From positions 17,855,446 through 17,919,445 of the forward strand of contig OY743172.1 of assembly GCA_963555705.1 (NCBI GenBank): 64,000 nucleotides of DNA, read 5' to 3'. The stretch's first letter is position 1; every line of letters starts with the position of its first letter. Of this stretch, positions 10,094 through 21,338 are shown one piece after another. The notes beneath the pieces were generated by a model that worked only from the letters and a program-made list of their open reading frames with translations, was not told the DNA's origin and made no database searches. The position numbers and the translations under genes are program-made. Origin of the DNA: Ligustrum vulgare (Eukaryota > Streptophyta > Magnoliopsida > Lamiales > Oleaceae).

Positions 10094-13000
10094 ATGAGGA
10101 CCTTTTTTCCATCTGAGTCTTGTAAAGAAACACATCTAAGTGCTGTCAATCCACAGTCATGGCTCCAAGTTGAAAGAGGGAAGCTTTCCAAATTTGCATC
10201 TCAGTCTCCATCTTCCATGTAAGCATCTGTCTCTGTTGTTGAACCTTTTATTTTTTCATACACTTTCATGTGATTAATTATCAAATAAAAATTTGGGATG
10301 TTTGTAGAGAATCACTTGTGAAGATCCCCGAACCCCAGATTCTTCCATTATTTAAACCTGTTGATTATGTAGAAGTTTTAGCTCAAATTCACGAAGAACT
10401 TGAGTCGTGTCCTCCGGAAAAGAGGTTGAATCTGTACTTGTTTCAGTATCATGTCTTTAAAGGCCTAGGAGAAGTCAAATTGATGCGAAGGAGCCTTCGC
10501 TCTGCTTGGCTGAAAGCTAGCACTGTTTATGATAAGCTTGTTTTTGTGGCATGGTTGAAATATGAGAAGCAAGGTGAGATTGTATCTGATTTGCTATCAT
10601 CTTGTGGTGAATGTGCTAAGGAGTTTGGGATCATAGACATTGCCTCTGAGTTCCCCACCAATGATAATTTAATCTCTCGTGGAAATAATACGTCAAATGG
10701 GAAATATTTTTCGAGAATTGTTTCTTTCATAATTGGAGATGAGAAAATATCATGTGACAGGCAGAAAATTGCTGGCCTTTCGGTTCCATTTCATGCCATG
10801 CTTAATGGCTGTTTCATGGAATCATTTTGTGAGGACATTGATCTATCTGAAAACAGTATTTCCCCTTCAGGGATGAGAGTGATCAGTGATTTCAGCACAA
10901 CAGGCAGTTTAAACGAGGTGAATCCCAATCTTTTGCTAGAAATATTGGTATTTGCCAACAAATTTTGCTGTGAAAGTCTTAAGGATGCTTGTGATAGGAA
11001 ACTTGCTTCTTTGGTTTCCTCCAGACAAGATGCAGTGGAACTCATGGAATGTGCTCTTGAAGAGAATTCCCCTGTCCTTGCTGCATCATGTTTGCAAGTG
11101 TTTTTACATGAACTTTCTGACTCTCTGAACGATAAAAAGGTTGTTGAACTTTTAAGAAGTGAAGATAGGCAAAAAAGGTCAATTATGATTGGGCCAGCAA
11201 CCTCTTCACTCTACTCTTTATTAAGTGAAGTTGCCATAAATGATGATCCATGTTCAGAAAATGCAGTTCTTTTCTCGAAGCTGTTAGTGGACTGTGCTGA
11301 AACCAGCTGGCAGAAAATGGTTGCCTGTCATCAGTTGGGATGTATTAGATTCTTAAGAAAAGAGTATGATGAAGCAGAACAGCTGTTTGAGGTGGCTTTG
11401 ATCGAAGGTCATGTTTATTCTGTTGTTGGCCTGGCTAGATTAAGTCACGCCAAGGGGAGTAAAGATTGGTCTTATGAGAAACTTAGCAATGTCATTTCCT
11501 CTTGTACTCCGCTTGGATGGATGTACCAAGAGAGGTCATTGTACTGTCAGGCTGATAAAAGGTGGGAAGATCTTGACAAAGCAACAGCGCTAGACCCAAC
11601 TTTGACTTACCCGTACATGTATCGAGCCGCATCCTTGATGAGAAAACAAAATGTTCAAGCTGCCCTTGCAGAAATCAACCGTATTCTTGGTTTCAAACTA
11701 GCATTAGAGTGCTTGGAACTGCGTTTTTGTTTCTATCTTTCACTCGAGGAATACCAATCTGCTATGTGTGATGTTCAGGTGATTCTAACACTCTGTCCAG
11801 ATTATCGAATGTTTGATGGGCGGGTAGCAGCATCCCAGTTCCGTACTCTTTTGCGTGAGCACATCGAGAATTGGACAACAGCTGATTGTTGGTTGCAGTT
11901 ATATGATAGATGGTCTTTAGTTGACGATATCGGATCACTCTCTGTAATATATCAGATGCTTGAGTCTGATGTGGTCAAAGGGGTTCTTTACTTTAGACAA
12001 TCATTGCTTCTCCTCAGGTAAACTTTTGTTAAATTTCTTATTTTGACTTTTTAACACTCTTGGCATTTTCATTAGGGGAATTATTGATGCATCCATATAA
12101 CGCATATTTCCTTCAGGTAAACTTTTGTTAAATTTCTTATTTTGACTTTTTAACACTCTTGGCATTTTCACTAGGGGAATTATTGATGCTTCCATATAAC
12201 ACATATTTCCCTATACGTTGATTCTCTTGACTCCTATGTGGTTCTGCAACCTTACTTATTAGCAGGACCGATAAAACAGTCAATTTCAAAAACTTACAAC
12301 GTGTTAGTACCCCAATTCTGACCTCAACAACTCAATTTAGCTGTAATTCAAACTCATTTTGGGGTTACATAAATCATGCTCTTCCACTCTCCAAATACTA
12401 GTTAAATCAGGATGATTCAAATTTTCTTTTAATGATTTATTTAGCTATACAGTTACCTCTTCCTCTAAGTTTAACTTAGGTAATAATTGCATCAAATTTC
12501 CAAACATTAGGATTATTTATATTCTTTCGAGTTGTCTGAACAATCCTAATCGGCCCTCTTCCAAACCCTCTAGTCCAGTTTGTAATCTAAGCCATACATC
12601 TTCTTTTACAGAGGTGTCCCTTGTCATGGTCTATATCAGTTGTAAATAGGTATTCTAGGAAGCCCCCTCATTCAATCGAAGTTTTCTTTCGAGGCTCTCA
12701 CTCTAGATCATGTTCTGTGCATGATGTACGAGTCTGTTCACAATATATAAGTACTTCATATAATATATTTCAACTATTCTCTTTTTGTTTTTAGAGTGCA
12801 ATGTTTTAGACACTGACAAAGTGTCTTTATGTAGCTTTCTGGTTCTAGTAGTGATGAGAACATTGTGGTTTTTATTATTTGTACTTAAGTTTTCCCCATA
12901 TCTTATAGTCGTCTCGGATATCCTTGCTTTTGACATTTTTAGGAGGGTTTAATTAGATCTTTTGTGCACTTCTATTCGTGCATAAAATGATTGGAAATAC

Positions 13001-15910
13001 CTAAATAAATTAATTTGAACTTTATATAATTTTGATCAGATTAAATTGCCCTGAAGCTGCCATGCGGAGTTTACAGTTGGCTCGTCAGCATACATTGAGT
13101 GAGCATGAACGATTAGTTTATGAGGGATGGATTTTATACGACACAGGTCATTGTGAAGAAGGGCTACAGAAAGCTGAGAAGTCTATTAGTCTCCAAAGAT
13201 CCTTTGAGGCATTTTTCCTAAAAGCCTATGCATTGGCTGACTCTAGTCTGGATCAGTCCTCTTCATCCACCGTTATATTGCTTCTTCAAGAAGCCCTGAA
13301 ATGCCCCTCAGATAGGCTTCGGAAAGGTCAGGTATGATTTTCTTATATTTTGTAAAAAACCCTCACTAACCCATGTGAGGCTCAAAAGGAGATATATCAT
13401 TCTCATCAATATATTCTTGTGTGGCTGATTTGGTGATGCTCAATCTCGAAGACCAGACCAGACCACTTCACCTATCAGTAAACTTAAGAAGTACATAACA
13501 CGTGTGAGGTTTTTGGAGACAGTTATATTGGTAGTTTGCATGCAGGAACTCACTCGACCAGTCTTAATTTTTATTTGACCCCAAATCTTGTATTAGTTTA
13601 GCCATCAAATTGTGATTAACTTTAGACCGTGTTTCACCAAGCTTAAAAAGTTCACTTAGTAATTAATAATCTCTCTACTGGGAAAAAATTGGATATGAGT
13701 TGCTTATTTTGACAGGTTAGTGAGAGTAACTTATGAATTAATAACCATTTTAACTTGAAAGTAACATATCCAATTTAGAAACAAGATGTTACTTAAAACC
13801 AACTTTTACGTTTTTAAGTTTAACATGCTCTTAGTAAATAATTGATATATTCTGCATTTTAAATGCTAAAATGCCTATAAGTTGGTGATATTGGACACTG
13901 CCAGGTCAAACCTTCATTGAACTCAATTATGGCTTGTGCAAGATGATATAATATCTTTCTGACAGAAAATAGTCACTTGACAAACGAGTTGATGTTGGTG
14001 TTCTTTACCGTGGATGTTTTATTCTTTTCTCAATCAACTTGACATTTCTTTGCTCTTGATATTTTCCCATTAATTTTCTGTTTGTTACTGACCTACCAGC
14101 CATATAATAGATTTGCTCCAACATTTATTGATCTGTCTTTTTTATATCTATGGCTAGGCCCTAAACAATCTGGGAAGTGTCTTTGTAGATTGTGGTAACC
14201 TAGATGAAGCAGCTGATTGCTACATTAATGCCCTTAAAATTCAGCATACCCGAGCTCATCAAGGCCTTGCTCGTGTCCATTTCTTGAGAAACGATAAAAA
14301 TGCTGCATATGCGGAGATGAGTAAACTGACTGAAAAGGCTAGGAACAATGCATCTGCCTATGAGAAAAGGTCAGAGTACTGTGAGCGTGAACTCACAAAG
14401 GCGGATCTAGAGATGGTCACTCAATTAGATCCTCTCAGGGTTTACCCTTACAGATATCGAGCTGCAGGTTAGATTTTTTTTCCTTCAATTTTTATGCCTC
14501 TTCGGTTTATAAAATTAGTATAAATTATAAGAATGTTACTTGGTAGAGGAGGGTATTATGGTGGATAATAATTTTTGAATTTTCATTTTAAAGAATGTCA
14601 CTTGCTATCTCTCTTTTTTATCCAACCTAAATCCATTATCCACCTCCAACCTTCAGATTATGTTGTAAGGTTGATAGTGCAAATATCTATCTTTTGAATG
14701 AAAAACTAAAATTTTTTCCACTTTAATCCTCCATAATACAATTTATATAGTTGATGGAGATCAAGATACAAAAAGATAGAAATATAATTCAAATAGGATT
14801 TTAAAAATAAGTTTGATTTCGTATATTTGTTTAAATTATACTAGATTACTTTTAATATTTTGATACGATTCTAGTTTATTAGAAGTTCGTTTATTTTAAC
14901 TTCTTTTAATTTATTTGCTCTATAAATAAAGGGTTGTATCCTTTGTCCTCAATTATTCTCTTCTTGGTCCCTTTTCTTTTCCTAATCTTCGATTGAGTAC
15001 GAAATAGCTAAAGAGATTGCCCTCCAGCTACATTGGTTGTCATATAGAGAGAAAAGATCACTTTAGAATGGATGCTAATGACAACTAGGTAGTGGGGGCT
15101 TGTGTCCAGTGACAAATTTGGTTGAGTAAGCTAGAAGATGGATGGGTAGACCAAAATTAATTCACCTGTTCTGGTTTCCAAGAACCTAGTAGTTTGTTTT
15201 ATATCTCCGGTAGATCAAGTAATGAATAGAATGGAACGTCGAAAAAAAATGATTCGTGGAGCTAACCTCACTTCTATATATATATATATATATATAGCCC
15301 TTGTTTGGTTTCTGATTAAAATTTGATTTTAATCTGAAATCAAAGTCAACAGTTAATTTTAACCATATATTTCATGGGATCCACAACTTTTCAATCACGT
15401 ATCTCACCAACTTTTATCAAAATTTACTAAAAATATGATTTGTCTATACCAAACACGGGCATAATAAGGTTTAATTTTTATGTTGTTGTTGTTTGGTCGA
15501 ACATGTTCTCTTGCCATCTCTGAATATTTGTTATGGAAATTGGATTCATAGTCGTGACTCGTGATGATTCCGCTCATGGATTTTTCATTTTGTGTTTCGG
15601 GGGTGTAGGCCGGGTATTGGGATGGTTGCTTCAACTCGACCTTCTTGTCATGTTTTCTGATTAGTGCTTCCAAACTGTTTCTTTTGTAGTGTTGATGGAC
15701 AATCGCAAGGAGGATGAGGCGATTGCAGAACTCTCGAGGGCTATTGCATTCAAAGCAGATCTTCATCTTCTTCACCTACGCGCTGCATTCCACGAACACA
15801 TTGGTGATGTTACAGGTGCCTTGAGAGACTGTCGAGCTGCTCTTTCAGTCGATCCCGATCACCAAGAGATGCTGGAACTTCATAGTCGCGTGAACAGCCA
15901 AGAACCGTAG
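10094..15910 (+). CDS. EOL1: ETO1-like protein 1 (BTB/TPR adaptor for ACC synthase degradation)
   Basis: Exons 10094-10218, 10308-12017, 13040-13331, 14158-14467 and 15690-15910, all with GT-AG junctions and continuous frame, give 885 residues, close to Arabidopsis EOL1. The start ATG opens MRTFFPSESCKE, the conserved N terminus of EOL1 proteins. Landmarks are PEPQILP after the first junction, a BTB domain from about residue 180 (DEKISCDRQKIAGLS), then TPR repeats to the end, including ALDPTLTYPYMYRA and the C-terminal LHSRVNSQEP. ETO1/EOL proteins bridge CUL3 ubiquitin ligase and type-2 ACC synthases and so restrain ethylene synthesis. No disabling change is seen. Oddities: a 99-bp tandem duplication copies the exon 2 donor site, and introns 3 and 4 carry MITEs. 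Closeness to EOL1 rather than ETO1 or EOL2 is judged from residues recalled for the family. Confidence 0.95.
12015..12212 (+). repeat. 99-bp tandem duplication spanning the EOL1 exon 2 donor site
   Basis: Copies 12015-12113 and 12114-12212 differ at three positions. The first begins with the last three exon bases and the donor (CAG|GTAAAC); the second therefore carries an identical CAG|GTAAAC with its GT at 12117-12118. Confidence 0.9.
13625..13830 (+). mobile_element. Tourist-like MITE in EOL1 intron 3
   Basis: A 206-bp segment starting GACCGTGTTT and ending AACATGCTC, flanked by TTA at 13622-13624 and 13831-13833. The terminal repeats are imperfect (7 of 10 matching). Size and TTA duplication fit PIF/Harbinger MITEs. 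Confidence 0.5.
15275..15296. repeat. (TA)n microsatellite in EOL1 intron 4
   Basis: About eleven TA units immediately before the MITE at 15297. Confidence 0.85.
15297..15460 (+). mobile_element. MITE in EOL1 intron 4
   Basis: 164 bp with terminal inverted repeats GCCCTTGTTTGGT and ACCAAACACGGGC (12 of 13 matching), flanked by ATA on both sides. The interior is homologous, in reverse orientation, to the element at 63222-63374, which is flanked by ATA as well. Superfamily uncertain. Confidence 0.75.
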
Positions 15911-16190
15911 ACCATGATGGGGTAAGAAGAAAAAGGAAAAATGCCTAGCTGGTGTTGTTTGGGGGAAAGACGAAAAAATCTTTGACTCGTAACATATTTG
16001 GTATACACTATTAGACCGTACTAGTCAACGATGAGCAAGATTTTAGCTTCGTTTTCCTTCTAATACTATTTAATTTACCTTATGAAACACACCCTTAGTG
16101 TATACTAGTGGGTGACTTCGTAATGATACGAGCGTACCTTGTATCATCATATTTCCACTTTTATTTTTGGCAAAATTTTGTAATATGCTT
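15911..16190 (+). promoter_or_regulatory. EOL1: EOL1 3' UTR and end of transcription region
   Basis: Sequence directly after the EOL1 stop codon; it must include the 3' UTR. I see no unambiguous polyadenylation signal. Confidence 0.35.
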
Positions 16191-16218
16191 TGTATGTATG
16201 TATGTATGTATGTATGTC
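16191..16218. repeat. (TATG)n microsatellite
   Basis: About six tandem TATG/GTAT units. Confidence 0.9.
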
Positions 16219-18722
16219 AATATATAATTTATTTTTCTAATTTAAACTTGGACTTTCTTGTGCTTGGGCGTTTGAATCTCTCCCTCCAACTTTAAAAAGT
16301 AAGCATTTTTCTAGTTATCTTTTCTTATAGGATGGCAATGGGTTGAATTCGGAGTGGTTGCCACCGTTTTTAATATCATTGATTTGGATGGAAATATTGT
16401 AATTTTTTTTGAGATCAGATTCGTAGGTTCTTAATTTGTTATTGTCACTTTCGTTAAATTTGAGACCACAAGTGAGCCCATACTGGCAAAATGTGAATTA
16501 TTGTACATGTAACAAGCATAATGGAAATGGAGAGAAGGTCATCTTCAATTGTTACGTGGATTGCACTAATATTCTATCCATGTACAAAAGATAAATATAT
16601 ATATATAGAGTATGTGGGGGGAAAAAAAAAGTAGAAGTAAATTATGAAAAAAATAAGTGAATAACGTCTAAGATAAAATATAAATACTCAATACTCAAGT
16701 TGGTTGACAAAATTGATCATGATATGATTCAGTATTTTTTGGGGTCGTTTCAGACCTTACGATTGATATTTATCTCCAAAATATTTGGAGATATAGCCTC
16801 TACTTGGCCCTCATTATTTTGTGTATAATAATGTGATTTTAAATGGTACTTTTGGGAGAATGTATAGTCAAAAAATGTTTGATAAGTAAAAAAATAATAA
16901 GCTTAATTAAGATGGATGGTTGAAATTGAACGTTGAATAAATTTTGTTTTGAAAAAATAGGAAACCAAACAAGAGCATAAACACAAAAGGTTGAAAACAA
17001 CTCATCTCATCTTCTTCTACGATATTCATGTAATTTGTCTACCAAAATATCTATTTCTTCATTCGAAGTCGTGTATTTTTTTTAACAATGTCTTGTTTCA
17101 AGGAAACATTTTCCTTAATGGAAACAACATCATGAAAATTTATGCAACTCCCTTGTACCACTCACCTTACGACACCTATGATTGATAACAAGTCCTTAGG
17201 GCACATCTTTCAACGGCAAAAGGGTTGATCGATAACGTGTCCAGTACAGTCGTGTACAAGATTCGAATTCTGACAATTGAATTTACAGCTGAATAATGAA
17301 TTCATTCCCTGTGACTATGGGGAGTTACCTTACTTCGCGAAGCGTTACTGAGTGTCATCCACCTTAACTCTGAGAGACATAATCTGCAATTTACCTCTCG
17401 GACTAATAGTGTATGACAAGATTTATTCGGGCCACAAGGTTTGGGTTTCACATTTTTTCCTATGGTTGATAACAAGAATAAGTCAGATAACAAGAATAAG
17501 TCCAGTATTTTCTAGAACATCACAAGAAGGTTCATTTCAAAATAAAATAATTGAATTCAATAAATTATTAATTATCCACGAAATCCAAAGAGTCTGTGGG
17601 CTGTGGCCTTCGTTTATGCAACTTTATTATTATTATAAATAAATTAAAGTAATGCGACTTGACGTAAGATATTTCCTCTTCTAGCAACTCCATGATGTAA
17701 TTTATATTCCCAAAATTCATTTTTAAATCTCAATATACATTTCGGTGAATCTATATTGAAGTTTTGCTTCAATGGTGAGATGCAAATTATAAGATTTAAA
17801 TTTAGTTTTTGCACACTTTTTTTAGCTAGCAAATTTTATGTTACTTTACTTTTTTATTTGTACATATATATATAAATATTACGAACAAATCGACTTAAAA
17901 AACTCGAAATCTGGTCAAGAAAATAAAAATATTAAGAATTTAAAATGTGGAAATTAATATAAAAATTCAAATTGTAATGTGAATTAACATAATAAATTTA
18001 AATTATATATCTCACATCCAAATTTTATGGATTGATAGCTAAATTTAGGTAAATTTTGTTTCATGTGTAAAACAAGATGCAATTGTGGATCTTTTTTATC
18101 TCTTTGATCGAAAATCTAATTTACATCTTGTTTACACCTTGCCATTGAAGAACATTTCGACGAAATTGGAGATATAAAGCACTAATTGAAACTATTTTAT
18201 ACTATCATTGAAGTTGCTCTTACTTCTGCATGTCCATTTGCTGGGTTGTCCAGCATTAAAACGTGAAAATAATAAATATTATTTTGATTTTGAATAAAAT
18301 ATGGTGAATGAAGGTTTTGTCTTTCTTACTTTTAACCTATTTGATATTGATTAAAATTAAATTATTATTATTATTATTATAAATTAAAGTAATGCAACTT
18401 GACATAAGATATTTCTTCTTCTTCCTGCTTACTTCGAGTTCAATCTGCATTAATGAAGCATGTTATTAAAAAGTTATAAATCTCAAAAAATGTGTTGTTA
18501 AAATTAATTTTAGCTTTGATTTGAAATTAAAATCAGATTGTAATGAATACCATGCTTTTATTTTTCTAATTGTAATTGGGATCTTCCTAATTTCATGAAA
18601 TAAATAGACATGTAACAATTGATGTGTAAAATTAAGCAGAAATAGCGAAATACATATAAAAGTGTAAATTAAAAATTGTAGTGATACCCATTTATAATAC
18701 CCGCCGAACACAGGCTAAATTA
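16219..18722. other. AT-rich intergenic sequence with repeat fragments
   Basis: No gene recognised. About 16785-16980 looks like a decayed MITE (TTGGCCCTC at the left, ACCAAACAAGAG at the right). A segment around TTAAAGTAATGC...CTTGAC is present twice, at about 17625-17675 and 18365-18420. About 18500-18715 resembles the MITE families described elsewhere and ends CGAACACAGGC. Confidence 0.4.
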
Positions 18723-18737
18723 AGAGTGTCACCTTCA

Positions 18738-19002
18738 TATAATTTGGATTGAGTTATGTATCTTTAGCTCATTGTAGAGCTTTTGCTCTAGTGCAAAGTT
18801 TATTAGAAATGATTAGACACTTGTGCTCGGTGATTTTTTTATTTTTTATTTTATTTTATAAGGATAAATTTGATTGTTTATTTTGTTATTTCAAATATTT
18901 TGTTATAATAACTTTTAATGACTTTTCGATAAATTTTAATTGAATTATGTATGTTTAGTGCAGTGTAGAGCTTTTGCTTTTGTGTAAAGTTTGTTAGAAA
19001 CG
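18738..19002. repeat. Tandem duplication whose second unit is split by transposons
   Basis: About 18738-18945 forms one unit; about 18945-19002 starts a second, and its remainder lies at about 34915-35025. Shared blocks are GTAGAGCTTTTGCT, GACACTTGT and GGATAAATTTGATTG. Everything from about 19003 to 34920 is therefore inserted sequence. Confidence 0.7.
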
Positions 19003-19245
19003 ACTGTGTTCCCTTTGACCTTTTTCAGTCGTTTTTAACGCGTTCTCTTACGTCGTTTTCAAAAAAAAAATCGAAAAATATTTTCAAATTTTGTAAAGGA
19101 AATGAAAAACGTGATTTTCACGTTTTCCGCATTTTCCACAAATTATAACTATAATCTAAAAATACGGAAAACGCGCGTTTTCTACTTAAAAAAAAAATAA
19201 TAATCAAAAAAAATTGAAATTTGTCAAAATTTGTTATTTTTAATT

Positions 19246-19250
19246 ACATT
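19246..19250. repeat. Target-site duplication ACATT, left copy
   Basis: ACATT also follows the 3' LTR at 31864-31868. Confidence 0.9.
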
Positions 19251-19923
19251 TGTTGAAAGCGGGTCCAAAGAAAGGTACAGCGATCCACCAGCGAAGGCCC
19301 AATAATGGCCCAATGGACCTTGACCCACAGCTAAGACCTAGAATATCACCTTGGGATGAATGTCGAGGTGGTATGTCAAGCAAACCTCTTTAGCCGACCT
19401 GGTTAACGCCCCGTCCGATGTGCTTTATATACAGCCGGGGTGCTTTATGGCGTTGACCAGAAGAAAGAGATGGAGTCAGTGATGGGACGCTGCCTTTACC
19501 CAGACGTGACAGGCGCTCATCCCCTACGAAATGTAGCAATGATTACGGTTTGAAAAGCAAGATTGTCACATCCATAAGCTAGGGTGATGACAAGTGTAAA
19601 GTATGCCACGTGTCGCAATCCGAGACAAGAAGTTTCACTATAAATGAAGCACAATTGTGTCCAAGTAAAGGGTGAGCAATTTCTCACCCTTAACTCTATA
19701 TTTCTCTCACTCCCTTTTCTCTCTTTTACACACTTTTATCTCCCGCACCCAATATATATTTGCCTAAAATGAGCACTGACTTAAGCATCGGAGTGCAAAC
19801 GGGAGCCACCTCGGCCCCCTTTGCAAGCTGATTGTTTGTCTTAGTGCGCAGGAGATCCACGTGTTCAAGAGGGAGGAGCTGAGACGTGTTGGTCCAAGGT
19901 CCAGCCGGATTTTGTGGTCAACA
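19251..19923 (+). repeat. 5' LTR of the Retand-like element
   Basis: Begins TGTTGAAAGC and ends GTCAACA; 673 bp, about 98.5% identical to 31193-31863. A TATA box lies at 19639. Confidence 0.95.
19639..19645 (+). promoter_or_regulatory. TATA box in the 5' LTR
   Basis: TATAAAT in the context TTCACTATAAATGAAGC; the downstream CTCACCC repeats fit a transcription start near 19670. Identical in the 3' LTR. Confidence 0.6.
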
Positions 19924-19926
19924 TTT

Positions 19927-19944
19927 TGGCGCCGTCTGTGGGAA
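19927..19944 (+). promoter_or_regulatory. Primer-binding site (tRNA-Arg type)
   Basis: TGGCGCCGTCTGTGGGAA, three bases after the LTR end. TGGCGCCGTCTGTGGG is the common primer-binding site of plant Tat elements, generally assigned to tRNA-Arg. Confidence 0.75.
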
Positions 19945-20045
19945 GCCATACTGCTAACCACGAAAACACATGATAAAAAGTCACACATAGAAAGGTAGCC
20001 CTGAAAAAGGACGAATAACCTCTTACAATAGAGCGGATAACTGCA

Positions 20046-20411
20046 AAGAGCTTTGAAAGATAAGCTGATTGGCCTTGAAAAAGGTAGGAGCTTTGAAAGA
20101 TAAGCTGGTTGGCCTTGAAAAAGGTAGGAGCTTTGAAAGATAAGCTGGTTGGCCTTGAAAAAGGTAGGAGCTTTGAAAGGTAAGCTGGTTGGCCTTGAAA
20201 AAGGTAGGAGCTTTGAAAGATAAGCTGGTTGGCCTTGAAAAAGGTAGGAACTTTGAAACATAAGTTTAAACAACCTTGAAAAAGGTAAAGAACTTTGAAA
20301 CATAAGTTTAAACAACCTTGAAAAAGGTAAAGAACTTTGAAACATAAGTTTAAACACCCTTGAAAAAGGTAAAGAACTTCGAAACATAAGTTTAACAACC
20401 TTGAAAAAGGT
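20046..20411 (+). repeat. Tandem repeats in the gag leader
   Basis: About five units of 40 bp (GAAAGATAAGCTGGTTGGCC...AAAAAGG) are followed by about four related units of 40-42 bp (GAAACATAAGTTTAAACAACC...AAAAAGG). All units share the CTTGAAAAAGGT core. They lie between the primer-binding site and the gag start codon. Frames running through them on the minus strand are by-products of the repetition. Confidence 0.9.
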
Positions 20412-20480
20412 TTGAAGCAGCAAGACAAAAGTCTATCTATCCTTGAAAAGCAATCTAAAGAACAGAAATTCTTCTGAAAC

Positions 20481-21338
20481 ATGAATGAAAGTGACGATGA
20501 TGTTAACCCCCGTAGGGGAGGAAGTGGCCGACACAACGAGGACGAAGTTCCTCAAGGACTCCATGAAAACGCCGACGAGGAAGTGGCACAACCTAATCCA
20601 CCTCGCCGGCACCGAAATCGCCGCATGGTGCAAGACATGACACTCATGGCGGCCCAAATGCTGGAGATGCAGAGGCAGCAAATAGAACAGACTGCTGCAA
20701 TGAACGCTTTTATGGCCAGAGGGTATGCTGTGAACGAACCCGCAATGCCTCAGCAATACTCACAGCCACACTACTCACCATCCGAAGCGGCCACTGTATC
20801 TTATTATTATCAGGATCCGCAGGCATACGCCGAAGTGGACTCCGAGCCCTTATACGAGCGAGACCCAGAACATGGAACACATGGGGAACAAAACCCACCC
20901 CCAGCTAGACGCAGGGAGGCTTCTCCCGCAAATTCCGGCAGTGTTTTCAGCCGAATAGGAGGGTTATTCAAGGGACGACGGGGACAAACGGACCCAGGTC
21001 GGCGCAATGCAGCAGAGCCCAGAAATAGGCGCGAGCGACGCGCTGAAGAAGCCTGTCACAGGATCAAATGTACCGGGACCAACAAGGTATGGGGGGAGAA
21101 AGGATGGCATCAGTACATGAGCCTAGGAATAGGCAAGAAAGAAGAGCCGAAGCAGTTTAGACTAATCCTCGTAATGAATTACAGAGCCATGAAAGGCCAA
21201 ACTACGACCACGTTCCACCACCACAAAGGCAAGAGTACGCTCCGCCGCTCTATGGCCAATACCGTGATCCAGAGTATTCCGGTCACGACGAGAACAGCGA
21301 GCTGCCGTCATACGAGTTGGATGACGAAGAGGAAGTAA
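20481..21338 (+). pseudogene. Retand-like gag, N-terminal part (frameshifted)
   Basis: The gag gene starts at this ATG with an acidic then arginine-rich N terminus (MNESDDDVNPRRGG). It stays in frame to roughly 21060-21110. Beyond that the true gag frame is another one, recognisable by SHERPNYDHVPPP and SYELDDEEEV leading into the 21317 frame. A TAG also lies in that second frame at about 21160. At least one frameshift and one stop therefore separate the N-terminal part from the structural gag domain. Gag would form the virus-like particle in the cytoplasm. Confidence 0.75.

Noticed and set aside
10270..12021. Treating the long EOL1 frame as a single-exon gene starting at 10270
   Set aside because: The first residues come from intron 1; the conserved N terminus is in the exon 10094-10218, and the frame ends inside a donor site.
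19764..20536. Two long minus-strand frames (about 220 codons) with repeating FKLMFQSSLPFSR
   Set aside because: They read through the leader tandem repeats of the Retand-like element; the repetition, not coding constraint, keeps them open.
20481..21338. Possibility of a free-standing 285-residue host protein
   Set aside because: The C-terminal third is out of frame with the gag that continues in the next frame; it is the frameshifted gag start.
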